Shown in pieces: positions 50,075 to 60,078 of a stretch of DNA of 64,000 nucleotides. Where the stretch lies: the NCBI RefSeq assembly GCF_019237615.1, contig NZ_JAFAGT010000061.1:1-64000 (forward strand), given 5' to 3'. Position 1 is the first letter of the stretch. Each line of letters begins with the position of its first letter. The notes beneath the pieces are model-generated. The model was not told where the DNA came from. It worked only from the letters and a program-made list of their open reading frames with translations, and made no database searches. The translations under genes were made by a program, and so were the position numbers. This stretch comes from Roseateles sp. GTDB taxonomy: Bacteria > Pseudomonadota > Gammaproteobacteria > Burkholderiales > Burkholderiaceae_C.

Positions 50075-50649
50075 GCCGGCATGATCGCCGCTTCTCCGGG
50101 ACCGAGGTCCAGCACAGTACGCACCAACTGCGGCCCGTCCGGGTGTGGCGTGAAGCGGGCGCCCAGCTCGCGCATCAGCGCCAGCATGCGCCGGTTGTCT
50201 GTCAATACGTCGCCATACAGCTTCTGAACGCCATGGGCGCGCGCATGGGTCGAGAGATGGGCCATCAGGCGGCGGCCCAGGCCGAGGCCCTGCCAGTCGT
50301 CCGCCACGGCGACGGCGAACTCGGCGTGCTCGGGCCGCCCTGCCTCGCGCACATAGCGTGCGTCGGCCACGACCGGTGCATCTGGCTCCAGTGCCTCGGC
50401 CACCCAGGCGAGGTGCAGGCGCTGGTCTACATCGGTCAGCAGCCTCAGCAACGTGGGGCTGAGCTCGCGCAGCCCGACGTGGAAGCGCTTGTGGCGCGAG
50501 TCCAGCGACAGGCCGCGGAAGAAGGCCTGCTCGGCACCGGCGTCCGCCGCGGCGACGGGGCGCAGCCGGATCGCGCGGCCGCCGCGAAGCGGCCACGCCT
50601 CATGATCCGGCGCGGCGAGCAGCGGCCGCTGCTCGACCTCCGTGTTCAC
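50059..50649 (-). CDS. GNAT-family N-acetyltransferase
   Basis: 196-residue acetyltransferase. The N-terminal GGRAIRLRPVAAADAGAEQAF is typical of GNAT domains fused to or related to protein acetyltransferase Pat. The acetyl-CoA loop is VADDWQGLGLGRRLMAHL (Q/R-x-x-G-x-G/A). The gene starts at a GTG that overlaps the DUF2917 stop as GTGA, and overlaps the hydrolase by 16 bp. The acceptor is unknown. Confidence 0.85.
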   Translation of the reverse strand: MNTEVEQRPLLAAPDHEAWPLRGGRAIRLRPVAAADAGAEQAFFRGLSLDSRHKRFHVGLRELSPTLLRLLTDVDQRLHLAWVAEALEPDAPVVADARYVREAGRPEHAEFAVAVADDWQGLGLGRRLMAHLSTHARAHGVQKLYGDVLTDNRRMLALMRELGARFTPHPDGPQLVRTVLDLGPGEAAIMPACDNS

Positions 50650-50900
50650 GCCCGTGCTCCGGCGGCGGCCGGACGCAGATCCAGCACGGCGGGGCCGCTC
50701 AGCGCGCTGACGGTGATGCCCTCGCGGCCTCGCACCGTGAAGCATTGGCCGGCCTCCAGCACGATGTCGCGCGGGTCGCGGTCTATGGTGACCCACAGCG
50801 TGCCGGCGGCGCTGCACAGGTGGGTGGCGTGCGCCTTGGGCAGGCGCGAGGTCTGGCCGCGTTGCAGAAGCAGCCGGGTGAGGGGCGGGTCGATCAGCAT
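50646..50900 (-). CDS. DUF2917 family protein
   Basis: 84-residue small beta-rich protein. LLLQRGQTSRLPKAHATHLC, then AAGTLWVTIDRDPRDIVLEAGQ and a FTVRGREGITVSAL segment match DUF2917, a cupin-like family without known function. Start at 50900 chosen as the ATG before the domain; an ATG at 51047 would add residues without homology. First gene of a three-gene operon diverging from a LysR regulator. Confidence 0.82.
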   Translation of the reverse strand: MLIDPPLTRLLLQRGQTSRLPKAHATHLCSAAGTLWVTIDRDPRDIVLEAGQCFTVRGREGITVSALSGPAVLDLRPAAAGARA

Positions 50901-51040
50901 GGTGTGCTCCTCGGGCGGCCTTGCGCGCCGTTGGCATGCCGGGTTGGCATGCTTGCGTTGGGGCCGCATGGCGTGGATAGTGCTGCCATCCTCCAGAGCA
51001 GACAAACGATGATTCGGAAGGCTTCGCATTCCTCCAGCGC

Positions 51041-51964
51041 ATGGCAAACAAGCCCGTCGACCATCTCCCGCCGCTGCAGCTGCTGGCCGCCTTCGAGGCG
51101 GCGGCGCGGCATCTGAGCTTCACGCGGGCCGCCGAGGAACGCTTCGTCACGCAGTCGGCCATGAGCCGGCAGATGCGCGCGTTGGAGGAGGAGTTGGGCG
51201 TGGCGCTGTTCGAGCGACGTCACCGCGCGCTCGTGCTGACCGAGGACGGCCAGCGCCTGCTCGCCGCCTGCTCGGCCGCGTTGAACACGTTGCGCGTGGC
51301 GGTGCGCACGGTGCGCGAACCGCACCAGCGCCAGGTGCTGGCGCTGACGACCACGCCGGGCTTCGCGTCGCTGTGGCTGATCCCGCGACTGACGGCCTTC
51401 ACGCGGGCCCACCCGGGCATAGACGTGCGGCTGGACGCGGGCCTGGGCAACCGCAACCTGGCCAGCGAGGGCTTCGACGTCGCCATCCGCTACAGCCCGG
51501 TGGGCGCGGCCTTGGGGACGCAGCTGTTCGCCGAATCCATGCTGCCCGTCTGCAGCCCTCTGCTGGTGGGCGAGCTGGGCCTGCCGCTGCGCGCGCCGGC
51601 TGACCTGGCCCGTCACACGCTGCTGCACCTGGCCATGGACGGCGACAGCCCAGGCATGCCGGCCGAATGGGAGCCCTGGCTCAACGCCTGGGGCCTGGCC
51701 GACCTGCGACCGGCGGCGCGGTTGAGCTTTTCCAGCTATGCCGAGGCCATCGCCGCCGCCGTGGCGGGGCAGGGTGTGGCGCTGGGGCGTCGGCCGCTGG
51801 TGGATGGGCTGCTGGACAGTGGTCAGCTCGTCACGCCGTTCGGCGCAGGTATCGCGTCCGCGCGAGCCTACCGGCTCATCGTCGACCCGGCGGCCAAGTC
51901 GCGGCCGGCGGTGAAGGCCTTCGAGCGATGGCTTCTGGCGCAGTGCGCCGCGCCGGGAGGCTAG
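51041..51964 (+). CDS. LysR-family regulator, GcvA-like
   Basis: 307-residue LysR regulator. Helix-turn-helix [20 protein letters not shown] and [20 protein letters not shown] (about 18-60), then a periplasmic-binding-like effector domain (about 93-300). The HTH is of the GcvA/AmpR type. It diverges from the DUF2917-GNAT-hydrolase operon, which it probably controls. Two copies of GTTGGCATGC, 13 bp apart (50930-50939 and 50943-50952), lie in the divergent region. Its TAG stop shares CTAG with the stop of the convergent YebC gene. Confidence 0.88.
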   Translation: MANKPVDHLPPLQLLAAFEAAARHLSFTRAAEERFVTQSAMSRQMRALEEELGVALFERRHRALVLTEDGQRLLAACSAALNTLRVAVRTVREPHQRQVLALTTTPGFASLWLIPRLTAFTRAHPGIDVRLDAGLGNRNLASEGFDVAIRYSPVGAALGTQLFAESMLPVCSPLLVGELGLPLRAPADLARHTLLHLAMDGDSPGMPAEWEPWLNAWGLADLRPAARLSFSSYAEAIAAAVAGQGVALGRRPLVDGLLDSGQLVTPFGAGIASARAYRLIVDPAAKSRPAVKAFERWLLAQCAAPGG

Positions 51965-52674
51965 CCGGCCAAGCCCGCGTAGACGTACTGCACGTCGTCG
52001 TTGTCGTCGAGTGCCGCGAGGAAGCTCTCCACTTCCTCCAACTGCTCGGCGGTGAGGCTGGCCGGGTCGACCGGGTTTCTGGGTCGGTAGCCCAGCCTGG
52101 CGCTCAACACCGTGAAGCCATGGGCGGGCAGCGCGCGGCTGACGAGATCCAGGTCGGCCGGGTCGGTGAGGAAGAGCGTCACGCCATCCTCGTCCGCGGG
52201 CACCAGGTCCTGCGCGCCGGCCTCGATGGCCGCGCTGTCGGCATCGGCGCCGGCCGTGGCGGCCTCGGCTTCGATCAGGCCCAGGTGGTCGAAGTCCCAG
52301 CTCACCGTGCCCGAGGTGCCGAGCTGGCCCTTGCGGAACAGCACGCGCATGTCCGATGCTGCGCGGTTCACGTTGTCGGTCAGCACCTCCACCATCACCG
52401 GCACGCGGTGCGGCGCGAAGCCTTCGTAGATGGCCTGCTCAAAATGGATGGTCTCGCCGGTCAGGCCTGCACCCTTCTTGATGGCGCGGTCCAGCGTGTC
52501 CTTGGGCATGGATACCTTGCGCGCCTGCTCCACCGCCATCCGCAGCCGCGCGTTGTCCTTGGGGTCGGCGCCGTTGCGCGCCGCGATCATGATGTCCTTG
52601 GCCAGCTTGCCGAACAGCCTGCCCTTGGCGTTGGCGGCGATGTCCTTGTGCTTGGCTTTCCATTGCGCGCCCAT
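51961..52674 (-). CDS. YebC/PmpR-family transcriptional regulator paralogue
   Basis: 237-residue YebC/PmpR-type protein. [39 protein letters not shown] and [15 protein letters not shown] are typical N-terminal YebC segments, and all three domains are present. It does not lie beside ruvC, so it is probably the second paralogue common in this group rather than the main YebC. The family has been linked both to transcription and to translation of proline-rich stretches. The opposite-strand LysR gene shares its stop bases. Confidence 0.87.
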   Translation of the reverse strand: MGAQWKAKHKDIAANAKGRLFGKLAKDIMIAARNGADPKDNARLRMAVEQARKVSMPKDTLDRAIKKGAGLTGETIHFEQAIYEGFAPHRVPVMVEVLTDNVNRAASDMRVLFRKGQLGTSGTVSWDFDHLGLIEAEAATAGADADSAAIEAGAQDLVPADEDGVTLFLTDPADLDLVSRALPAHGFTVLSARLGYRPRNPVDPASLTAEQLEEVESFLAALDDNDDVQYVYAGLAG

Positions 52675-52828
52675 GGGGAATCCTGTCTGTAGGTCGGGTG
52701 AGCCCGGCGCCATGGGGAGGCTTGGGCGGGGGCGCTACTTTACGGGGTGCACTTTGTGTCCTGCCTCGAACCTGTCCAGGCGTGTACAGCTGCTGCAGCT
52801 CTTCCCCGCCAATCGACCAACGGTCGTC

Positions 52829-53479
52829 CTAGTAGAACCCCACCCGCTGCCTATAGCGCTCATTGCGCTCCCGGTCATACGCCTGCGCATCGAAGGACTC
52901 GCCTCGGATGGCCCGCAGCACTTGCCCTCCGGTTGGCATGACCGCCGGATTGACGAAGCGGCTCGTGTCCCAGAAGTTGGACCTCATGAAGGCTTTGGAG
53001 CATTGCGTGTAGGCCTCATCGATGTCGATCAGCAGGCCCAGCAGCGGGCGTTTGCCCTCCACGGTGGAGGGACTGAGCAGGTCGGTGTCAGTGGTGATCG
53101 TGGCGCGGCCGTTGACGCGAAAGCTGTCGGTGACGCCGGGCACCGTGAAGAGCAGGCCAAGGCGTGGGTTCGCCAGGATGTTGCGCAGGGTGTCAGCAAT
53201 GCGGTTGCCCGGGCGCTCGGGCATCAACAAGGTCTTGTCGTCGAGGATGCGGACGAAGCCCGCCCCGTCGCCGCGCGGGCTGATGTCGCAGTTCCCTTGG
53301 GCATCGCTGCTGGCCACGCACACCAGCGGCGAGCGCTCGATGAACTGGCGGGTCATCGCGTTGAGGCGGTCGGCGATCTTGGCGCAGACGGCCTCGCTTG
53401 GCTCGCCAATCAGAGCCCGCAACTCGGTCTCGGTCCGGACGACATGCGGCGTCAGTGGATGGGGCGAGCGTGAAGACAT
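52829..53479 (-). CDS. pyridoxamine 5'-phosphate oxidase-family flavoprotein
   Basis: 216-residue FMN-binding split-barrel protein. SSDAQGNCDISPRGDGAGF, PERPGNRIADTLRNILANPR and TVPGVTDSFRVNGRATI match the MSMEG_1061-type PPOX family, which are F420- or FMN-dependent reductases. The C-terminal AYTQCSKAFMRSNFWD is also family-like. Substrate unknown. It is 7 bp after a PEP-CTERM fragment on the same strand but is unlikely to be linked to it in function. The 52714-52828 gap below it holds nothing recognisable. Confidence 0.82.
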   Translation of the reverse strand: MSSRSPHPLTPHVVRTETELRALIGEPSEAVCAKIADRLNAMTRQFIERSPLVCVASSDAQGNCDISPRGDGAGFVRILDDKTLLMPERPGNRIADTLRNILANPRLGLLFTVPGVTDSFRVNGRATITTDTDLLSPSTVEGKRPLLGLLIDIDEAYTQCSKAFMRSNFWDTSRFVNPAVMPTGGQVLRAIRGESFDAQAYDRERNERYRQRVGFY

Positions 53480-53486
53480 GGGGCGC

Positions 53487-54017
53487 CTAGATGTTCAGCT
53501 TGGATGCGGGAATTGTGTGGCTGGACAAGGTCGAGGCCGATCCTGCCGAGGCGGGATCCGCCGATGCCCCGCCCATGGAAAGGGCTGCGAGGACTGCGAC
53601 CTTGCACGCAATCACAACGGCGGAGCTCCGGCGCGCAGGCCGCGCCCCAGGCGCTGGGCGCGTCCAGCCCAACGCGCCCAGCGCGGCCAGGCTCAGTGCC
53701 AGCCAACCGGGCTCCGGCACCGTACCTTCGGAGCTGTCCGGGGCGATCCCCAGCGACAGGAAGCTGAGGTCGTCGACGAACTGCAGGAACGCAGCACCAT
53801 CGACTTCGATGGAGTAGGCGGTAAAGGGTGTATCCAGCGACAGGTGCGTCCAAGCGCAGCTGTACCCGGGTTGGCAGCGCCTGTTGGACAAGGCATCCGT
53901 GCTCGCAGACGCAATCTTGTTCATGTGCTTGTCGAAGGCGCGAACCGTGGCATAGCCCTGGCCTGCGAACATGCTGCACTCGGCCTGGATGATCTGCGGC
54001 GCCTTGCCGGCGCGCAT
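53487..54017 (-). pseudogene. truncated PEP-CTERM protein
   Basis: 176-codon frame lacking a signal peptide. The C-terminal half contains a clear PEP-CTERM sorting signal (VPEPGWLALSLAALGALGW then RP..RPARRS), as on proteins sorted by exosortase in exopolysaccharide-producing bacteria. But the frame continues about 45 residues past it into a second hydrophobic stretch (VVIACKVAVLAALSMGGASA-DPAS) that looks like another signal peptide. Together these features suggest a rearranged or decayed gene. It may still be expressed. No exosortase gene is in the window. Confidence 0.6.
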
Positions 54018-54078
54018 GAAGGCTCTCTGAGGTTGGCAAAGAAAACGCCATGGAGCTGCTCAGCTCACGAGGTCGACC

Positions 54079-55149
<1,071 letters not shown>

Positions 55150-55156
55150 GATGAAC

Positions 55157-55218
55157 AAAAAAAGGCACCTCACGGCGCCGCCTTCATCGGACGGCTGCCG
55201 TGGGGCCGTGACGTGAGG
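55157..55218 (-). terminator. terminator of the DUF3761 gene
   Basis: On the minus strand CCTCACG ... CGTGAGG arms, helped by GGC/GCC, are followed by TGCC and seven T residues. It lies 7 bp after the DUF3761 stop codon and just before the protease gene. Confidence 0.7.
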
Positions 55219-55224
55219 GCGGGT

Positions 55225-55713
55225 TCAGGCCTTGCAGTCCTTGCCGCGCGGCCCCTTGAAGCCCTTGGCCTTGGCGTCGGCCTCCTTCATGTAGCTGCCC
55301 TCCTTGGTCTTGCCATACCAGCGATCGCCCTCGCAGTGATAGACCTTGGTCTTCTCGTTGACCCAGACGAGGCCGGGGCCGCCGCCGGCCGCGGCCGTGG
55401 CGGCAGGCTGTGGCGGCCGTTTGTCGGCCTTGGCCGCGGCGGGCGGTGGCGTCGGTGCCGCTGCGGGGGGCGGCGCCGCGGCAGTCGGCTTGGCGCTCGG
55501 GGCGGGAGCCGCTGCGGCCGCGGGCGCCGCAGCGTCGCCGTACCACTCCTTCACGCCCTTGTGGCCACGGCAGGCACCCTGCTTGGCGCCGCTGTAGTAG
55601 CTGCCGTCCTTGCACTGGCCTGTGGTGCCAGCCGGCGCATCGGCCGGCGGACTCGCCAGTGCCGCGAGCGGCATCGAGGCAGCGAGGAGTGTCGCGATCA
55701 GCAATGTCTTCAT
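55225..55713 (-). CDS. exported DUF3761 protein
   Basis: 162-residue exported protein. A signal peptide (cleavage near LAS-PPAD, about 21) leads to a DUF3761 motif (CKDGSYYSGAKQGACRGHKG, then VKEWYGD). A long Ala/Pro-rich linker follows, then a C-terminal module VWVNEKTKVYHCEGDRWYG ending in GPRGKDCKA. Cysteine pairs in both modules suggest disulfides. The function is unknown. I prefer the ATG at 55713 to a GTG two codons upstream. Confidence 0.8.
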   Translation of the reverse strand: MKTLLIATLLAASMPLAALASPPADAPAGTTGQCKDGSYYSGAKQGACRGHKGVKEWYGDAAAPAAAAAPAPSAKPTAAAPPPAAAPTPPPAAAKADKRPPQPAATAAAGGGPGLVWVNEKTKVYHCEGDRWYGKTKEGSYMKEADAKAKGFKGPRGKDCKA

Positions 55714-55813
55714 GTCCACTACGCTCCGTAATCAACGCCACAGCGGCGCGAGACGATCTTATGGGCGCATGCCTTCCCCCGGGTGTCGGCTGGCGTGCAC
55801 ACAATAGCGCCCC

Positions 55814-56509
55814 ATGCCAGCCGCCCGCTCCGATCGTCTTGACGCCCTTCGCGGCGCCGCCATCGTATGGATGGCGGCCTTCCACTTCGGCTTCGACCTG
55901 AACCACTTTGGCTGGATACGCCAGGACATCTACCGCGACCCGGTCTGGACCTGGCAGCGGACCTGCATCGTCAGCCTGTTCCTGTTCTGCGCCGGTGGCG
56001 GCCAGGCCTTCGCTGTGCTGGCAGGCCAGGGCGCCGGGCGGTTCTGGAAGCGCTGGGGCCAGGTCGCCGCCTGTGCGCTGCTGGTGTCGGCGGGCTCGTG
56101 GTTCATGTTCCCGAACAGCTGGATCAGCTTCGGCGTGCTGCACGGCATCGCGGCGATGCTGCTGTTGCTGCGCCTGGGCCTGAGCCGGCTGCCGAACGCG
56201 GCCCTGCTCGCGCTGGCGGCGCTCGCCATCGCGGCGCCTCGCCTGGTGCAGCTGGCCGCCTTCGACACGCGCTGGACCAACTGGGTGGGCCTGGTCACGC
56301 ACAAGCCCATCACCGAGGACTACGTGCCGGTGCTGCCCTGGCTGGGCGTCATGCTGGTCGGCTTCGTCGCCACGCGCGCCCGGCCGCAGCTCTGGGCCGG
56401 CCGCGCGCCCAGGCCGCTGGCGGTGCTGGGGCGCTGGTCGCTGAGTTTCTACATGGTCCACCAGCCCGTGCTGATAGGTGTGCTGATGGCGCTGCAGTTG
56501 CTGCGTTGA
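55814..56509 (+). CDS. DUF1624/HGSNAT-type membrane acyltransferase
   Basis: 231-residue integral membrane protein with about seven predicted helices. RLDALRGAAIVWMAAFHFGFD and the downstream DLNHFGW place two histidines as in heparan-alpha-glucosaminide N-acetyltransferase domains (HGSNAT_cat, formerly DUF1624). The late LSFYMVHQPVLIG segment is also typical. Acceptor unknown; the adjacent polysaccharide deacetylase suggests envelope-sugar modification, which is inference. Confidence 0.8.
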   Translation: MPAARSDRLDALRGAAIVWMAAFHFGFDLNHFGWIRQDIYRDPVWTWQRTCIVSLFLFCAGGGQAFAVLAGQGAGRFWKRWGQVAACALLVSAGSWFMFPNSWISFGVLHGIAAMLLLLRLGLSRLPNAALLALAALAIAAPRLVQLAAFDTRWTNWVGLVTHKPITEDYVPVLPWLGVMLVGFVATRARPQLWAGRAPRPLAVLGRWSLSFYMVHQPVLIGVLMALQLLR

Positions 56510-56518
56510 GGAGATGTG

Positions 56519-57310
56519 ATGCGAAAGATGCTCGTGGCCACGCTCGGCCTCTGCGTGGCTGCGGCCGCCACGGCCGCGCCGTTCGCCTGGCCGAGCGGCG
56601 CCCAGGCGGCCGTCAGCCTGGGCTATGACGACGGCCTGAACAGCCAGCTCGACCACGTCATCCCCGCGCTGAACCGGCGCGGCCTGCGCGCCAGCTTCTA
56701 TGTGCCCATCAACGGCCCGACGCTGCCCGGCCGCCAGAACGAATGGAAGGCCGCCGCCGCGGCCGGCCACGAGCTTGGCAACCACAGCCTGTTCCATGGC
56801 TGCTCCGCCAAGGGGCCGGGGCGCGACTGGGTGCAGCCGCAGCACGACCTGGACCGGCAGATGGCGCCCCAGGTGCAGGAGCAGATCATCGCCGCCAATA
56901 CCTGGCTGCAGTCACTGGATGGCCGCACGCGCCGCACCTTCACGCCGCCCTGCCTTGATCTGCAGGCAGGCGGCCAGGACTTCGTGGCCGCCTTGCGGCC
57001 GCATTTCGTCGCCTACCGTGCTGCCGGCCCCGGCCTGGTGAGCGACACCGCCCAGCTGGACCCCTATGCGATGCCGGTCTATTTCGTCGAAGGTTGGACC
57101 GGTGAGCAACTGATCGCCCTCGTCGAAAGGGCAGCCGCCCAGGGGGCGCTGGTGTCGCTGCTCTTCCATGGCGTGGGCGCCGAGCACCTCAGCGTGACGC
57201 GTGCTGCGCATGAGCAGCTGCTGGACCATCTGTCCAGCAACAAGACCCGTTTCTGGACAGACAGCTTCGTGAACATCATGGAGAACGCGCGCCGGCAGGC
57301 CGGTCGCTGA
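56519..57310 (+). CDS. exported polysaccharide deacetylase (NodB-type)
   Basis: 263-residue carbohydrate esterase family 4-like protein. A signal peptide (cleavage near TAA-APFA, about 20) is followed by a NodB domain. The metal/catalytic motif [16 protein letters not shown] carries two Asp residues, and [10 protein letters not shown] gives the HxxxH. The third motif region is less clear ([10 protein letters not shown]), so substrate class is uncertain. ATG at 56519 preferred to a GTG one codon upstream; a GAGGAG ribosome site precedes it. It begins 9 bp after the acyltransferase gene. Confidence 0.85.
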   Translation: MRKMLVATLGLCVAAAATAAPFAWPSGAQAAVSLGYDDGLNSQLDHVIPALNRRGLRASFYVPINGPTLPGRQNEWKAAAAAGHELGNHSLFHGCSAKGPGRDWVQPQHDLDRQMAPQVQEQIIAANTWLQSLDGRTRRTFTPPCLDLQAGGQDFVAALRPHFVAYRAAGPGLVSDTAQLDPYAMPVYFVEGWTGEQLIALVERAAAQGALVSLLFHGVGAEHLSVTRAAHEQLLDHLSSNKTRFWTDSFVNIMENARRQAGR

Positions 57311-57321
57311 CAATCCCGGGC

Positions 57322-58074
57322 ATGAGTTCTACCAAGTCCGTCCTGTTCGGCTTCCACGCCGTCACCGTCCGCCTCAAGACCCACCCCGCTTCCGTCGCCG
57401 AGGTGCATTTCGACCCGGCGCGGCGCGACCAGCGCATGCGCGCCTTCATCGAGCGGGCGAAGGAGGCCGGCGCCAAGCTGGTGGAGAGCAGCGACGAGCG
57501 GCTGAGCCAGCTGGCCGGCAGCCCGCGCCACCAAGGTGTCGTCGCCCGCGTGGCGGCCATCGCGCAGCCGCATTCGCTGGACGACGTTCTGGACGCCGTG
57601 GAAGGCCCGCCGCTGGTGCTGGTGCTGGACGGCGTGACCGACCCGCACAACCTCGGCGCCTGCCTGCGCGTGGCCGATGGCGCTGGCGCCCATGCCGTCG
57701 TCGCACCCAAGGACCGCGCAGTGGGCCTGAACGCGACGGTGGCCAAGGTGGCCAGCGGCGCGGCCGAGACCGTGCCCTATCTGATGGTCACCAACCTGGC
57801 CCGCACGCTGAACGAGCTGAAGGAGCGCGACATCTGGGTGGTCGGGACGTCCGACCAGGCAGAGCGCTCCATCTACGACCTGGACTTCACGCGCCCCACT
57901 GCCTTCGTGCTGGGCGCGGAAGGCGAGGGCATGCGCCAGCTCACGGCCAAGACCTGCGACGAGCTGGTACGCATCCCGATGGCCGGTGCCGTCGAGAGCC
58001 TGAACGTGTCGGTCGCGTCGGGCGTCTGCCTGTACGAGGCACTGCGCCAGCGTTCGGCACCGGGCAGTCGATAA
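57322..58074 (+). CDS. rlmB: 23S rRNA (guanosine-2'-O-)-methyltransferase RlmB
   Basis: 250-residue SPOUT methyltransferase that methylates G2251 in the 23S rRNA peptidyltransferase loop. An N-terminal substrate-binding domain (about 1-90) is followed by the SpoU fold with motif 1 [20 protein letters not shown], motif 2 [10 protein letters not shown] and motif 3 [17 protein letters not shown]. Start and length match RlmB (about 245). It lies 11 bp after the deacetylase gene and may share its transcript, though the functions differ. Confidence 0.93.
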   Translation: MSSTKSVLFGFHAVTVRLKTHPASVAEVHFDPARRDQRMRAFIERAKEAGAKLVESSDERLSQLAGSPRHQGVVARVAAIAQPHSLDDVLDAVEGPPLVLVLDGVTDPHNLGACLRVADGAGAHAVVAPKDRAVGLNATVAKVASGAAETVPYLMVTNLARTLNELKERDIWVVGTSDQAERSIYDLDFTRPTAFVLGAEGEGMRQLTAKTCDELVRIPMAGAVESLNVSVASGVCLYEALRQRSAPGSR

Positions 58075-58090
58075 TTCTGACTATTCAGAA
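58075..58090. other. short AT-rich dyad before upp
   Basis: TTCTGA-CTAT-TCAGAA, a perfect 6-bp dyad, starts immediately after the rlmB stop codon and is followed by AAAACTAGG. It is too short and AT-rich to be a convincing terminator; it could be a weak operator. Confidence 0.3.
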
Positions 58091-58107
58091 AAACTAGGAA
58101 CTCCGCC

Positions 58108-58740
58108 ATGGCTGTCATCGAAGTCAAGCATCCCCTCGTCAAACACAAGATCGGCCTGATGCGCGAGGCCGAAATCTCGACGAAGAAGTTTCGCGAGCTG
58201 ACCGGCGAGATTGCCCGCCTGCTGGCCTACGAGGCGACGGCCGACTTCGTGACCGAGAAGGTGACCATCCAATGCTGGAGCGGCGCGGCCGAGGTGGACC
58301 AGATCGCCGGCAAGAAGGTCACCGTCGTGCCCATCTTGCGCGCTGGCCTGGGCATGCTGGACGGCGTGCTGGACATCCTGCCCAACGCCAAGGTGTCGGT
58401 CGTCGGCCTGGCGCGTGACCATGAGACGCTGAAGCCGGTGAACTACTTCGACAAGTTCGTCGGCAACCTCGAGGCGCGCACGGCCCTCATCATCGACCCC
58501 ATGCTGGCCACGGCGGGCAGCATGATCGCCACCGTCGACCTGCTGAAGGCGCGCGGCTGCAAGGACATCCGGGCGCTGGTGCTGGTGGCCGCACCGGAGG
58601 GCGTGAAGGCGCTGACGCAGGCTCACCCTGAGGTGCGTTGCTGGACGGCGGCCATCGACAGCCACCTCGACGAGGCCGGCTACATCATCCCGGGCCTGGG
58701 CGACGCCGGCGACAAGATCTTCGGCACCAAGGAAGGCTGA
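58108..58740 (+). CDS. upp: uracil phosphoribosyltransferase
   Basis: 210-residue pyrimidine salvage enzyme, making UMP from uracil and PRPP. The N-terminal [22 protein letters not shown] is diagnostic of Upp. The PRPP-binding loop is in [19 protein letters not shown] and the uracil-binding C-terminus in [19 protein letters not shown]. Full length compared with E. coli (208). A tandem repeat begins at its stop codon. Confidence 0.96.
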   Translation: MAVIEVKHPLVKHKIGLMREAEISTKKFRELTGEIARLLAYEATADFVTEKVTIQCWSGAAEVDQIAGKKVTVVPILRAGLGMLDGVLDILPNAKVSVVGLARDHETLKPVNYFDKFVGNLEARTALIIDPMLATAGSMIATVDLLKARGCKDIRALVLVAAPEGVKALTQAHPEVRCWTAAIDSHLDEAGYIIPGLGDAGDKIFGTKEG

Positions 58741-58891
58741 GCCCGGACCGAGGACAAGCCCTGCGGCTTGTCCGACGCCTGGCGAAGGGCCGATGGCCTG
58801 CCAGCTACCGGGCATGAGCCCGGACCGAGGACAAGCCCTGCGGCTTGTCCGACGCCTGACGAAAGACCGGTGGCCCGCCAACCAACGGGCA
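58738..58891. repeat. two tandem copies of a 77-bp palindromic repeat
   Basis: Two head-to-tail copies, the first 43 bases of each identical (TGAGCCCGGACCGAGGACAA ... CGACGCCTG) and the rest similar but degenerate. Each contains a perfect 9-bp hairpin GGACAAGCC-CTGC-GGCTTGTCC. The first copy begins inside the upp stop codon. It lies between the convergent upp and aminotransferase genes. It looks like a REP/BIME-type intergenic element and may act as a terminator or mRNA stabiliser. Confidence 0.75.
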
Positions 58892-58899
58892 CGGGCTGT

Positions 58900-60078
58900 T
58901 CAGCCCAGCACCTCGCGCAACGCCCGGTGCAGCAGCGCCAGCCCTTCATCGACTTCCGCGGCGCTGATGTTCAGCGCCGGCATCAGCCGCAGCAGGTGAG
59001 GCCGCGGTGCGTTGAGCAGCAAACCCACCGGAGCCAGCGCCTGCGCGGCGGCAACCACCTCGCCGGCACGCTCCGACGGCAGCACCAGCGCCCGCAGCAG
59101 CCCCAGGCCGCGCTCGCCCACCAGCCCATGCTCCCGCACGAGGGCCCGCAGACCCGCACTCAGCTGCGCGGCCCGCTGGTGCACGCCCGCCAGGAAGTCC
59201 TCGCGACAGACCTCGTCCACCACGGCCAAGCCCACCGCGGCCATCAGCGGGTTGCCGCAGAAGGTGCCGCCCTGGTCGCCGGGCTCGAAGCAGTTGAATG
59301 ACTCCTTGCACAGCAGCGCGGCCAGCGGCACGCCGCCGCCCAGGCCCTTGGCCAGCGTCATCAGGTCGGGTTCGACGCCGAACTGCTCATAGGCGAAGGC
59401 CGTGCCGCAGCGGCCTATGCCGGTCTGCACCTCGTCGGCGATCAGCAGCACCCGGCGCTCGGCCGTCAGTGCGCGCAGTTCGCGCACGAACCCCGGGTCG
59501 GCAACGACCACGCCCGCCTCGCCCTGCACCAGCTCGATCATGACGGCCACGGTGCGCGGCGTCATCGCGCGCTCGACCGACGCGAGGTCGTTGAGTCTGG
59601 CCTTCGCGAAACCGCCGGGCATGGGCGGGTAGAGCTCGCTCCAGCCCGGCTTGCCCGAGGCGCTCATCATCGCCAGGGTGCGGCCGTGGAAGGCCTGTTC
59701 GAAGCCGATGATCTCGTGTGCGCCTGCGCGCATGCGGCTGCCCCAGCGTCGCGCCAGCTTCACGGCGCCCTCGTTCGCCTCGGCGCCCGAGCTCGCGAGG
59801 AAGACGCGGTCGAAACAGCTCAGCGCCACCAGCCGTTCGGCAAGATCGAGCAGCGGCCGGTTGTAGTAGGCCGGACTGGGGTTCAACAGCTGCTGCGACT
59901 GCCGCAGCAGGGCCTGCGTGATCAGGGCCGGGCTGTGGCCCAGGCTGTTCACGGCCCAGCCCTGCACGAGGTCGAGGTACTGCTTGCCGTTCTCGTCGGT
60001 GAGCCAGGCACCCTGGCCCGCGCTGAACACCGTGTCGGGCCGCTGCGTGATGGTGATGAGATCCTGCCCGAGGTTCAT
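58900..60078 (-). CDS. argD: acetylornithine aminotransferase-type class III transaminase
   Basis: 392-residue PLP-dependent class III aminotransferase. SSGAEANEGAVKLARRWG binds PLP phosphate, the LLIADEVQTGIGRCGT segment holds the PLP-ring aspartate and the Schiff-base lysine is in TLAKGLGGGVPLAAL. The size and FCGNPLMAAVGLAV segment fit acetylornithine/succinyldiaminopimelate transaminases. No other arginine gene is in the window. Translationally coupled to the DJ-1 gene upstream by a 4-bp overlap. Substrate assignment between ornithine-type and related omega-amino acids is moderately certain. Confidence 0.85.
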   Translation of the reverse strand: MNLGQDLITITQRPDTVFSAGQGAWLTDENGKQYLDLVQGWAVNSLGHSPALITQALLRQSQQLLNPSPAYYNRPLLDLAERLVALSCFDRVFLASSGAEANEGAVKLARRWGSRMRAGAHEIIGFEQAFHGRTLAMMSASGKPGWSELYPPMPGGFAKARLNDLASVERAMTPRTVAVMIELVQGEAGVVVADPGFVRELRALTAERRVLLIADEVQTGIGRCGTAFAYEQFGVEPDLMTLAKGLGGGVPLAALLCKESFNCFEPGDQGGTFCGNPLMAAVGLAVVDEVCREDFLAGVHQRAAQLSAGLRALVREHGLVGERGLGLLRALVLPSERAGEVVAAAQALAPVGLLLNAPRPHLLRLMPALNISAAEVDEGLALLHRALREVLG

